From UBA4665 sp036388555 (lineage in GTDB: Bacteria; Patescibacteriota; Saccharimonadia; Saccharimonadales; UBA4665): DNA of 16,840 nt. Shown piece after piece: positions 5,777 to 12,548 of the stretch; position 1 is the first letter of the stretch, and each line of letters begins with the position of its first letter. The position numbers and the translations under genes are program-made. Below the pieces are notes generated by a model. It did not search any database. It saw only the letters and a list, made by a program, of their open reading frames with translations, and was not told the DNA's origin. Where the stretch lies: contig DASVRP010000015.1 of the NCBI GenBank assembly GCA_036388555.1, positions 1 through 16,840 on the forward strand. The letters are read 5' to 3'.

Positions 5777-7155
5777 GCAATCCTATCGAGCCTGACAACA
5801 ACGGCCTGGTCCACGGCGGCTGGGCCCTGCCCTATCTGCTGCCCGAGAACCATGTGCCGCCAGCCGGCGAATCACCGCCTCCGCCACGTACCGGCGACGC
5901 CAAAAAGTACCGGCTAAATACCGAAGATCCGCAGATCATGCACATCGACCTGAACAGCGCCTTCGCCTCTGCCGAGCAGCAGGCATGGCCCAGTCTGCGC
6001 GGCCGGCCGATGGGAGTCACCAACCGGCTCAGCAAGGAATGCTGTGTCATCGCGGCCAGCTATGAGGCGAAGGCGCTCGGCATCAAGGTAGGCTGCCGCC
6101 GCAGCGAGGCGATGGCGCTGTGCCCTGACTTCGTCATGCTGGAGACTGACCCGAGCAAATACACGCACATGTATGCCAACCTGATGAGAATCATGAAGAC
6201 ATATTCGCCGAACATCAAGATGAAGAGTATCGACGAAGGAATCATTGATTTCCATGGTACCCGGTTGGTCAACAAGCGGCCGCTGCGCGACATCGGCATG
6301 GAGATCAAACAGCGCATGAAGGACGAGGTCGGCAAGTTCATGCGTACCAATGTCGGCATCGGACCGAACCGCTTCCTGGCTAAGACTGCGGCCGGGCTGC
6401 ACAAGCCGGACGGACTCGACGTCATCGACCATACCAATCTTATCGATACTTACAAGAAGCTGGAGCTGACCGACCTGACCGGCATCGCCGAGGCATACGG
6501 CGCCCGTCTCAAGGCGCATGGTATCCACACTCCCCTACAGTTCCTGGAGGCGTCCGACGATCTGCTGCGCCGCCAAGTGTTCAAGAGTATCAATGGGCTG
6601 CACTGGCATGAGCGGTTGCGCGGCTATGAGGTCGACGACTTCCAGACGAAGCTGAGCATGGTCGGCCGCCAGTGGGTCGTCAAGGTGCCGAGCAATGACG
6701 ACGAAGCCCTCCGCTCCTGCCTGCACTATCTGGCCGAGACGACCGCCATGAAGCTGCGCTTCCGCGGTGTCGAAGCCCGCGGCGTCTGTGTGTGGCTGGG
6801 CTTCGCGGCCGGCGGCGGCTGGAAGGACAAGCAGATGCTGCACGCTACCATCTACACCAATCAAGACATCTGGCTGCAGGTATCGCGCTTGTTCGACCGC
6901 CGGCCGAAGCATATGGTCGTCCGCATCATGGGACTGTATCTGTATGAGCTGACACCTTCGACGCGGTCACAGATGAGCATGTTTGACGACGTCGAGAAAG
7001 CCGACTACCTGACTAAGGCGATGGACGAGATCAATGACTTCTACGGTCAGTTCACGGTGTACGCCGCCGATACGCTGACCGGGACGCAGACGGTCAAACA
7101 GAAGATTCCGTTCGGCGGGACAGAATATTTCGATCTGCTACTGAAGCGGGCGTAA
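5773..7155 (+). CDS. Y-family translesion DNA polymerase (DinB/UmuC-like)
   Basis: The protein has 460 residues from the ATG that overlaps the upstream stop. After a 55-residue extension the palm starts with MHIDLNSAFASAEQ, where Asp59 is the first catalytic acid; Asn two residues on is as in UmuC. KSIDEG supplies Asp154 and Glu155. LAKTAAGLHKPDGLDVI (202-218) is the conserved fingers/palm block. A helix-hairpin-helix (GIAEAYGARLKAHGI, about 237-251) marks the thumb, and the little finger follows. QMSMF at about residue 400 fits a sliding-clamp binding pentapeptide. The enzyme should bypass DNA lesions during replication without proofreading. The aromatic pair usual before the steric gate is Ala-Phe here. 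No second umuD/imuA gene is nearby. The stop is TAA, 4 bp from a convergent gene. Confidence 0.92.
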   Translation: MSNPIEPDNNGLVHGGWALPYLLPENHVPPAGESPPPPRTGDAKKYRLNTEDPQIMHIDLNSAFASAEQQAWPSLRGRPMGVTNRLSKECCVIAASYEAKALGIKVGCRRSEAMALCPDFVMLETDPSKYTHMYANLMRIMKTYSPNIKMKSIDEGIIDFHGTRLVNKRPLRDIGMEIKQRMKDEVGKFMRTNVGIGPNRFLAKTAAGLHKPDGLDVIDHTNLIDTYKKLELTDLTGIAEAYGARLKAHGIHTPLQFLEASDDLLRRQVFKSINGLHWHERLRGYEVDDFQTKLSMVGRQWVVKVPSNDDEALRSCLHYLAETTAMKLRFRGVEARGVCVWLGFAAGGGWKDKQMLHATIYTNQDIWLQVSRLFDRRPKHMVVRIMGLYLYELTPSTRSQMSMFDDVEKADYLTKAMDEINDFYGQFTVYAADTLTGTQTVKQKIPFGGTEYFDLLLKRA

Positions 7156-7159
7156 GTGC

Positions 7160-7855
7160 CTAGCGTAACGGCTGCTGCTGCAGGTTCTGCTCGACCTTGC
7201 CGGCGAAATCTTTCAAGGCTTTGCGGGCGGCAGTATTGCAATTATCAAACGCCAGGTCCTTGCTGGCAAAGCCCTCCATCGGGCATGGCAATGACAAGTT
7301 CAGGCTCGTCGTACCACGGACCGTATATGCCTCAAAATATGGCTCTTTCACGTCAGTGACCAAATAGGTATGGAGGCCGGACTGCGGGTAATTTGCCTTC
7401 GCGGTCGCATCATCGACGCTCCATGAACGATTCTTGTTACTCATCTGTCCGAACTGGTCGGCATCCGTTGCCGTATCGAAGAAGACGACCGAGCCGCCTA
7501 GTTCGTAGCCGCGGCTTGAGGCGCTGCCGTCCGGATATGCTTTGAGATTGGTGAATACCCTGCCGATATTGCAGTTGTGCCAGCCGATGACACCTTTGGG
7601 CCCAGAATTAGTATTGATGAGCGGGCCTTTATTGATCCTGGCTTCAAAATCGGAATGGGTAAGCGGTATGTTGTTGCGTACCGCACTGCCGAGGCCGATG
7701 CAGCCCTGATTCGGATATTCAGTCAGTGCCGAAAGCTTAGCCTGGCGGTCTGCGATATAGATGCTGGCTATGACGATGATGGCCGCTACAGCGTATGCTA
7801 GATATCTTCTGTAAGCCGGTTTTGTTAGCTTGGGTTCGGGACTTGGCTTAGCCAT
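7160..7855 (-). CDS. Single-pass membrane-anchored exported protein, unknown
   Basis: The protein has 231 residues. A short basic cytoplasmic N-terminus (1-18) precedes a membrane helix at about 18-35 (YLAYAVAAIIVIASIYIA). The rest should lie outside the cell. The ectodomain has four Cys (QGCIG, HNCNI, LPCPM and DNCNT), compatible with two disulphides, and a glutamine-rich C-terminus. I recognise no family. The start is supported by AAGGA about 7 nt before the ATG and by a promoter upstream. The stop (TAG) is 4 bp from the stop of the convergent polymerase gene, with no terminator hairpin between them. The gene is divergent from the exonuclease gene. Confidence 0.72.
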   Translation of the reverse strand: MAKPSPEPKLTKPAYRRYLAYAVAAIIVIASIYIADRQAKLSALTEYPNQGCIGLGSAVRNNIPLTHSDFEARINKGPLINTNSGPKGVIGWHNCNIGRVFTNLKAYPDGSASSRGYELGGSVVFFDTATDADQFGQMSNKNRSWSVDDATAKANYPQSGLHTYLVTDVKEPYFEAYTVRGTTSLNLSLPCPMEGFASKDLAFDNCNTAARKALKDFAGKVEQNLQQQPLR

Positions 7856-7886
7856 GTTATTTCCTTGTCATGATGTTGTTGATTAC

Positions 7887-7914
7887 ACGATAACACAGCC
7901 AGGTTGGCTGCCAA
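7887..7914 (-). promoter_or_regulatory. Promoter of the 7160-7855 gene
   Basis: On the minus strand TTGGCA (7909-7914), a 16-bp spacer and TATCGT (7887-7892) form a plausible sigma70-type promoter. The predicted leader of about 25 nt carries the AAGGA ribosome site. Confidence 0.45.
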
Positions 7915-7929
7915 AGCCGTCCTGATATT

Positions 7930-7958
7930 TTGACTCAGCCACCGAATGGCCGTACTGT
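7930..7958 (+). promoter_or_regulatory. Leaderless-type promoter of the exonuclease gene
   Basis: TTGACT (7930-7935), a 17-bp spacer, TACTGT (7953-7958) and exactly 6 nt precede the ATG at 7965. The expected start site coincides with the A of the ATG. There is no Shine-Dalgarno site in the 6 nt. Confidence 0.65.
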
Positions 7959-7964
7959 ATCCGT

Positions 7965-8642
7965 ATGCAACAGAAGACGCAACAACACCTATCATTGTTC
8001 GATGTGCCTGCCGGACGTGATAACAACCGGGCCCAGTATGGGCGTTCCCTGATGACAGCCGGTAGCAGCATGAGACATTTCAACCACCGGCCGATCGTCT
8101 TCCTCGACATTGAGACGACCGGAGGTAGTCCGCACGGGCCGCTGGCCTCACGGATAACTGAGATCGGTGCCCTGCGGGTGGAGCGCGGTAAGGTTGCAGG
8201 TACGTTCAGCCAGCTGGTCGATCCGCAGTGCCGCATCCCGACGTTCATCACCGGGTTGACCGGCATCAGCGACAGCATGGTCAAGGGCAAGCCGGTGTTC
8301 GCCGACGTAGCCGACGATCTGCGCAGCTTCCTGGACGGTGCGATATTCGTATCGCATGTCGTGCAGTTCGACTACGGATTCATCAAGGCAGAATATGCGC
8401 GGCTGGACCAGGCGTTCAACATGGACCGGCTGTGCAGTGTCCACCTGGATCGCAGGCTGTACCCAGAACAGCCGCGCCACGGGCTCGACCGGGTCATCGA
8501 GCGTCTGGAGCTGACCGTCGCCAACCGGCACCGGGCGTACGATGACGCCGAGGTGCTCTGGAAGGTTTTTGAGCATGAATATACGAAAGATCCGGTGGAA
8601 TTGTTCCGGGCTATGGAGAAGTTGCTCGTGAAGTGCAGATAA
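7965..8642 (+). CDS. DnaQ-type DEDDh 3'-5' exonuclease with N-terminal clamp motif
   Basis: The protein has 225 residues. Exo I is FLDIETTGG (Asp48, Glu50). Exo II is VSHVVQFDYGF (Asp136). Exo III is HRAYDDAEV (His189, Asp194). All four metal-binding acids and the general-base His of DEDDh nucleases are present. The Asn that usually follows His in Exo II (H-N-x-x-F-D) is Val. Residues 7-12, QHLSLF, match a beta-clamp-binding peptide, so the enzyme is probably tethered to replication forks, either as a stand-alone proofreading subunit or as a repair exonuclease. A 40-residue linker separates this peptide from the catalytic domain. The start at 7965 is favoured by the promoter spacing and because it includes the clamp motif. 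No polymerase III gene is nearby. Confidence 0.88.
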   Translation: MQQKTQQHLSLFDVPAGRDNNRAQYGRSLMTAGSSMRHFNHRPIVFLDIETTGGSPHGPLASRITEIGALRVERGKVAGTFSQLVDPQCRIPTFITGLTGISDSMVKGKPVFADVADDLRSFLDGAIFVSHVVQFDYGFIKAEYARLDQAFNMDRLCSVHLDRRLYPEQPRHGLDRVIERLELTVANRHRAYDDAEVLWKVFEHEYTKDPVELFRAMEKLLVKCR

Positions 8643-8756
8643 ATGTGAGTGACAGTAGGCAATAGCAGGCGGGTGTGGGATCGAACCAGCAAACGGCCTT
8701 ATACCGCGGGCGGCAGCCATGATGCGTTACGGCCACCGCCCTACCTCTTTGATGCA

Positions 8757-9083
8757 TCAGAATCTGCTTGGAAACCGCAGCCTGAAATGGATGCAGACAG
8801 CATGGATGAGCAGCAGGAGGATGTTGAAGCCGATGACGATACTGGCCAGCAGTATCAGATCTTCGGACAACGCCCCTACTGTCACCATCTGGAACTCAAT
8901 CAGCGCGATGACGATCAGCAGTGCCATGCAGGTGATGCAGGCCCACAGCAGTGAGTCGATCATCTTCTTTCTTGATATATCTGTAAAGCCACGCAAGAAG
9001 CCTGTTGCCCGTGAGCACAGCACGATGGTGCGGTAAGATACTGTGGCCAAGATGAGACATAACAGGACGTTCAGAATGTTCAT
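8757..9083 (-). CDS. Small three-helix membrane protein, unknown
   Basis: The protein has 108 residues with predicted membrane helices at about 2-22, 42-62 and 72-98. A basic loop (RGFTDISRKK) between the first two should be cytoplasmic. No family is recognised. The start is supported by AAGGA about 11 nt upstream. It starts 14 bp after the stop of 9098-9406 in the same direction, so the two small membrane proteins are probably co-expressed. They are similar in size and helix number and may be distant relatives or partners. The stop is TGA. A 114-bp gap with no gene follows before the convergent exonuclease stop. Confidence 0.65.
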   Translation of the reverse strand: MNILNVLLCLILATVSYRTIVLCSRATGFLRGFTDISRKKMIDSLLWACITCMALLIVIALIEFQMVTVGALSEDLILLASIVIGFNILLLLIHAVCIHFRLRFPSRF

Positions 9084-9097
9084 AGTTCTCTTCCTTG

Positions 9098-9406
9098 TTA
9101 GTATCTGCTGAGCCGGCGGGCCCGCAGGTAGCAGATGGCGGCGGCGATGGTCGAGATGGTCAGCACCAAGGTGATGGCCATGGGTACGACCTGGCTGAAG
9201 TGGAACGGCCGGATGACGTAACCGATAAAGACCACATCAATCACTAACCAGACGATAGCGACGACCCGCACGGTCGAATACGCATCCAGGTTGTCCGGGT
9301 TGCGTTTGAGCTCGCGGTATGCAATGAACTTGAAGATCCAGAGGACCAAGCAGACGACCGCGCCGATGATCAGCAAAAAAACAGTATTGCCATTGTTCAG
9401 GTCCAT
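9098..9406 (-). CDS. Small three-helix membrane protein, unknown
   Basis: The protein has 102 residues from the ATG at 9406. That start is chosen because AGAGGTG lies 7 nt upstream and because the longer open frame (to 9511) adds 35 residues without protein character across a promoter. Membrane helices are at about 9-30, 44-64 and 73-93, with a basic first loop (YRELKRNPDN) and a basic C-terminus (RARRLSRY). No family is recognised. It is the first gene of a two-gene unit with 8757-9083. The stop is TAA. Confidence 0.68.
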   Translation of the reverse strand: MDLNNGNTVFLLIIGAVVCLVLWIFKFIAYRELKRNPDNLDAYSTVRVVAIVWLVIDVVFIGYVIRPFHFSQVVPMAITLVLTISTIAAAICYLRARRLSRY

Positions 9407-9449
9407 TGTGGACACCTCTTTCCTGTCGATGGCTGCTGGATCCCAATGT

Positions 9450-9519
9450 AGGGACACATGTCCAAACTGCCCTGCGCCGGTATAATACGGTCGCAGAAAG
9501 CAGCTCGGCATGTGTCCCT
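9450..9519. promoter_or_regulatory. 11-bp inverted repeat around the membrane-gene promoter
   Basis: AGGGACACATG (9450-9460) and CATGTGTCCCT (9509-9519) are exact reverse complements 48 bp apart. Between them, on the minus strand, lies a TATTAT/TATACC -10 region (about 9479-9486). The position upstream of 9406 suggests paired operator sites or a leader RNA stem. Confidence 0.4.
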
Positions 9520-9638
9520 CACGCCTGAAGTGCTATTGCCTACATGTCAAAGTGCTTTGGACGCTCCCGTAATATGTAACAGGGGTCGACAAAACAGCAT
9601 CAGTATATAACAATTTGGGCTGTGAGGCAAATGTGGGG

Positions 9639-11045
9639 TTATTGGAAGGTGACGGCTGCCGGGTCGCTGACGATAGAGATCCAGGTCTGGCCCGGATTGA
9701 GTGCCAGGATCTTGCCGGTGTCATCCTTGAAGACGAACTGTTCCTTGGGCTGTCCCTTGCTCCAGACGCCGGCCGTGACAGTACCGTCCTGGAAGACGAA
9801 CATCTTGCCGCTGCCGGTCGTGGTGTACTGCGAATGGTACCCATCTGCCATCAGGCCGTAGGGCATGGCGAGGGCGACGACGACCTTCGGTGCCAGGTGC
9901 GTGCCGCTGTCAGCATCGACGTGTGGAGTACCGGCCAGAAGGCGTTTGTACGTGTTGGTCGCGGCGTCGTAGCCATAGTTTACGTTGTAGTACGCGCCGG
10001 AGATGCCGAGGCTTACAGCAGTCGCCGGTTTCCGGGTATCGCCGGCTGGTTTCGGTGTCGCGGCTGGCTTGGTGGTGCCGCTACCTGGTTTGCTGCTGGC
10101 GGGAGCGGGCGCAGCTGCTGCCGGATCGGGAGCCTTATACGGTTGTTCGGACTTGCGTTCCAAACTTGTAAAGCTGCTTTTTTCCCAGCCTTTGCTTTTA
10201 CCAAGGGCCAGTAACTGGTCGACGCCGCTATACATGTTATGCGGGGCATAGCGGCTGGTGATACGGTGGTAGGCCGACGGGTTGAAGAACTGGTCGAGGT
10301 CCTTGGTGCCGATATCCTTGATGCGCTGCAGGGCGTCCGGACTGCCACCGACATGGGCGTAGCTGGCGTCGAAGGCCATCGCCCAGTCGAGGAAATATGG
10401 CCGGGCGCTGCGGATAGGGCCGACGTTGCCTGGCTGAGTTTCCTGATATAGTGCCAGGAACCGGGTGATGCCAGCTTCAGCGATAGCCTCGAATATGACA
10501 CCGGCGTCTTTCAGTCCGGACTGCGGCCGGGCGTTCGGGCTGTTCTCTATCATGACACCCGTGACAGGTAGGTCGCGCTGTTCGGCTGATACCGGGATGC
10601 CGGTCAGTGGTGACAGGATAGGCTTCGGAGCCGGCGGAGCAACCTTTACTTTCGCGACCGGCTTCGGTGGCGCCGGCTCCTCGCCGCGGGTCAGCGCGAA
10701 CGCAGTGCTTCCACCTATCAGCAGTACGGCTGCCGCGGCCGCGATGATGAATTTCTTCCGGGAGACGGTCCAGCGCTTGAACAGTGTGATCGTCCTGCCC
10801 TTCGGCTTACCGGCCGGTGCCTGGACCGGCGCTGGGACGGGACTCGCTGCTTGCTGGACCGTGTACGCGCTGGTCTGACCAGCCGTGGCTCCTGTGTCCC
10901 TGGCGGCTGCCTGATCAGGCGTCATGAATGCCGGCGTCGGGCGGATGATGTTGGGCTGTGGCTGGGTGAGCCTACCCCGCATGCTCTGCACGTTATTAAG
11001 TTTGCCGGGTTGCCGTCCCGGCGGCTGCGTAAAGTCATCAATCAT
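9639..11045 (-). CDS. Membrane-anchored DUF3048 (YerB-like) protein
   Basis: The protein has 468 residues from the ATG at 11045 (a GTG at 11051 would add two). It has a long Pro/Gln-rich cytoplasmic tail, a basic stretch (RKK) and a membrane helix at about 98-118, then a Pro/Ala/Lys linker. The DUF3048 domain starts at SPLTGIPV and contains GVMIENSPNARPQSGL, AEAGITRFLALYQ and VGPIRSARPYFLDWA, the classic blocks of the YerB family. A low-complexity Ala/Pro/Lys insertion (about 306-345) splits the domain before its second half (YDAATNTYKR..., MVFQDGTVTAGVW). Bacillus YerB is a lipoprotein of unclear function; here the lipobox is replaced by a membrane anchor. TACAAT ends 7 nt before the ATG. 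It begins the envelope gene block that runs to the sortase. Confidence 0.88.
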   Translation of the reverse strand: MIDDFTQPPGRQPGKLNNVQSMRGRLTQPQPNIIRPTPAFMTPDQAAARDTGATAGQTSAYTVQQAASPVPAPVQAPAGKPKGRTITLFKRWTVSRKKFIIAAAAAVLLIGGSTAFALTRGEEPAPPKPVAKVKVAPPAPKPILSPLTGIPVSAEQRDLPVTGVMIENSPNARPQSGLKDAGVIFEAIAEAGITRFLALYQETQPGNVGPIRSARPYFLDWAMAFDASYAHVGGSPDALQRIKDIGTKDLDQFFNPSAYHRITSRYAPHNMYSGVDQLLALGKSKGWEKSSFTSLERKSEQPYKAPDPAAAAPAPASSKPGSGTTKPAATPKPAGDTRKPATAVSLGISGAYYNVNYGYDAATNTYKRLLAGTPHVDADSGTHLAPKVVVALAMPYGLMADGYHSQYTTTGSGKMFVFQDGTVTAGVWSKGQPKEQFVFKDDTGKILALNPGQTWISIVSDPAAVTFQ

Positions 11046-11052
11046 AAGCACT

Positions 11053-11058
11053 ATTGTA
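11053..11058 (-). promoter_or_regulatory. -10 element next to the DUF3048 start
   Basis: TACAAT on the minus strand is separated from the ATG at 11045 by 7 nt, so the predicted transcript starts within one base of the start codon. No good -35 hexamer is seen at 17 bp. No ribosome site is present. Confidence 0.4.
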
Positions 11059-11116
11059 CCAAGGTAAGCGCCGGTGGCCTAGGCTTTGGACGGTAATTAT
11101 TACATACAAATCGAGG

Positions 11117-12439
11117 TTACATCGATGTGGCAAGCTCGAGCAGCTGGCTGGAACTTAGGCTGGAGTTGCCGTCGACGGTGTACCAGATACCGCTGTCGAC
11201 CCAGGTGGCGGTGTTGTTGCCGAGGAGATAGACTGTGCGGCCGGCGCGCTGGTAGGTCTTGTATGCCGAGTTGGCGCTTGAGACGAAATTGCTGAGCAAC
11301 GCCTGGCTGTCCCAATCGGATGACTTCTGGGTGATGTTGAACTGGCGGCCATCCGCGGGAGAGGTAAAGTTGGCGGTGACATTGCCGGGCTTGTAGTCAA
11401 GGTAACCAAAGTTGAAGCCTGAGGGGCTTTGGGCCGGAAGCTTGGCGTGCAGGCCTGCACGGTAAGAGGCCACTTTGAGACTGAGGTCGGGCACGTTCTG
11501 ATATGCGAAATAGCCCAGCAGCATGACGGATACGACCCCGCCGGTAAGAAGGCCGAGCATGCGTCCGCGTTTCTTGGCGCTGCGTTTACCTTTGTGTTCG
11601 TAGGTCTGTTCGTGGCTGCGGGCGTCCGCCAGGGCCTGCTGGAAGATGTCGAGGTCCTGTTCGGTGTGCGCAGGTTCCTTGACGTGATGTTGTATGGCTG
11701 TCGGCTGGTGGTTGCCGTGACCCTGTGCTATCTGGTGATGTGCCGGCTGCTGCGGTTGAGTATGATGGATGTCTTTATAATGAGGCGCAGGACGGGCGAT
11801 TTCGGCCGGCATGGGCGTCAACTTGTATACAGGGGTGGTAGGTGCCGGGGTGCCGCCGCTGTAGCGGCTGATAGCCGGACTCTTGATCATGCGTTCTGCC
11901 CGCTGATGCCGCACATGGTTGACCGTATTGAATGATATCTTCGGTTCGACGGTCTGCATCGGCGCCTTCGCAAGTTGGTCGGTGCGGGTCTGCGCCTTGA
12001 TGACGGACGGCGCCGTTATGACAGGTTTCTTAACGGCGCTGCGCATCAACGTTGTGGCGCGCTGCGGCCGGTGCGGCGTGACTTTGACACCTTTGATATG
12101 AGCCGGTCCGGCAATATCGAGTGACTTGCTCGCAGCAGTTGGTGCTGCGGTATGCGCGGCCGGTGCTGCAGTTGCTGCTGTGGATACTGCCGGTACCGCC
12201 GTAACGACCGGCGTGGCTGCGGCGGCGGGATGAGACCGTCTGGCCGGGATGGGTTTCAGTTTCTGCGGCGCCATTCCGGCCGTCTGACGGCTGACCCGGC
12301 GGAAACCATCGATAGAGGCAGTTGATGCTGGATGCTGCCGGGCCGGGCTCTCGCCCATATGTGTTCCGGTTACCGCGTCGTAGCGCTTGCCGTTGATCTC
12401 GATAATATTCTTTGCGTTGTTTCTATTGTCAGACACCAT
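11117..12439 (-). CDS. Membrane protein with long basic tail and DUF4367-like ectodomain
   Basis: The protein has 440 residues. Residues 1-293 form an unusual cytoplasmic region that is rich in Ala, Pro, His, Lys and Arg. It carries short related segments such as QRATTLMRSAVKKP (126-139) and QRAERMIKSPAIS (179-191). A membrane helix lies at 294-313 (MLGLLTGGVVSVMLLGYFAY). The C-terminal 115 residues end with GRTVYLLGNNTATWVDSGIW and YTVDGNSSLSSSQLLELATS, which fit the DUF4367 pattern of a strand, Trp, 'gIWYtvdG' and a closing helix. The tail probably interacts with nucleic acid or a cytoplasmic partner, judged only from its charge. It is divergent from the PEGA gene; a TATACT lies upstream, giving a leader of about 38 nt. 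GGGTG before the ATG is at best a weak ribosome site. Confidence 0.75.
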   Translation of the reverse strand: MVSDNRNNAKNIIEINGKRYDAVTGTHMGESPARQHPASTASIDGFRRVSRQTAGMAPQKLKPIPARRSHPAAAATPVVTAVPAVSTAATAAPAAHTAAPTAASKSLDIAGPAHIKGVKVTPHRPQRATTLMRSAVKKPVITAPSVIKAQTRTDQLAKAPMQTVEPKISFNTVNHVRHQRAERMIKSPAISRYSGGTPAPTTPVYKLTPMPAEIARPAPHYKDIHHTQPQQPAHHQIAQGHGNHQPTAIQHHVKEPAHTEQDLDIFQQALADARSHEQTYEHKGKRSAKKRGRMLGLLTGGVVSVMLLGYFAYQNVPDLSLKVASYRAGLHAKLPAQSPSGFNFGYLDYKPGNVTANFTSPADGRQFNITQKSSDWDSQALLSNFVSSANSAYKTYQRAGRTVYLLGNNTATWVDSGIWYTVDGNSSLSSSQLLELATSM

Positions 12440-12548
12440 GACACCCTGCTGCTTAAGTACGTACTACTATGGTACCGCTTATGCAGTATAACCGCAAGGG
12501 TTTTGGTGTGCCTTCAACCCTGTCTTAATGGTACTATGTTCATATACT
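12440..12548. promoter_or_regulatory. Divergent promoter region with 10-bp palindrome
   Basis: The minus-strand gene at 12439 has TATACT at 12485-12490. The plus-strand PEGA gene has TACTAT at 12532-12537, 11 nt before its ATG. Neither has a strong -35. AGTACGTACT (12456-12465) is a perfect palindrome downstream of the minus-strand -10 and could be an operator. Confidence 0.4.

Larger units (their letters stand above)
8650..9549. repeat. Inverted repeat framing the two small membrane-protein genes
   Basis: TGACAGTAGGCAATAGCA (8650-8667) recurs in inverted orientation at 9531-9549, where it differs only by one extra T after TGACA. A diverged GGCG...GGGA block continues inward on both sides. 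The enclosed 900 bp hold exactly the genes 8757-9083 and 9098-9406 plus their promoter region. The arrangement resembles terminal inverted repeats of a small non-autonomous cassette. No transposase and no clear target-site duplication are seen. Confidence 0.5.

Noticed and set aside
5480..8653. 13-bp direct repeat AAATGTGAGTGAC at 5480-5492 and 8641-8653
   Set aside because: A repeat of this length is expected about once or twice by chance in a window of this size, and the contexts differ.
8668..8740. 73-nt minus-strand stretch with GGTTCGATCC and GGCGG...CCGCC ends, resembling a tRNA
   Set aside because: The T stem pairs at only three positions, no anticodon arm forms at the right place, and the acceptor needs a bulge. 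At best it is a decayed tRNA.
9407..9511. 35-residue N-terminal extension of the 9098-9406 membrane protein
   Set aside because: It spans the promoter region and half of an inverted repeat, and a good ribosome site precedes the internal ATG at 9406.
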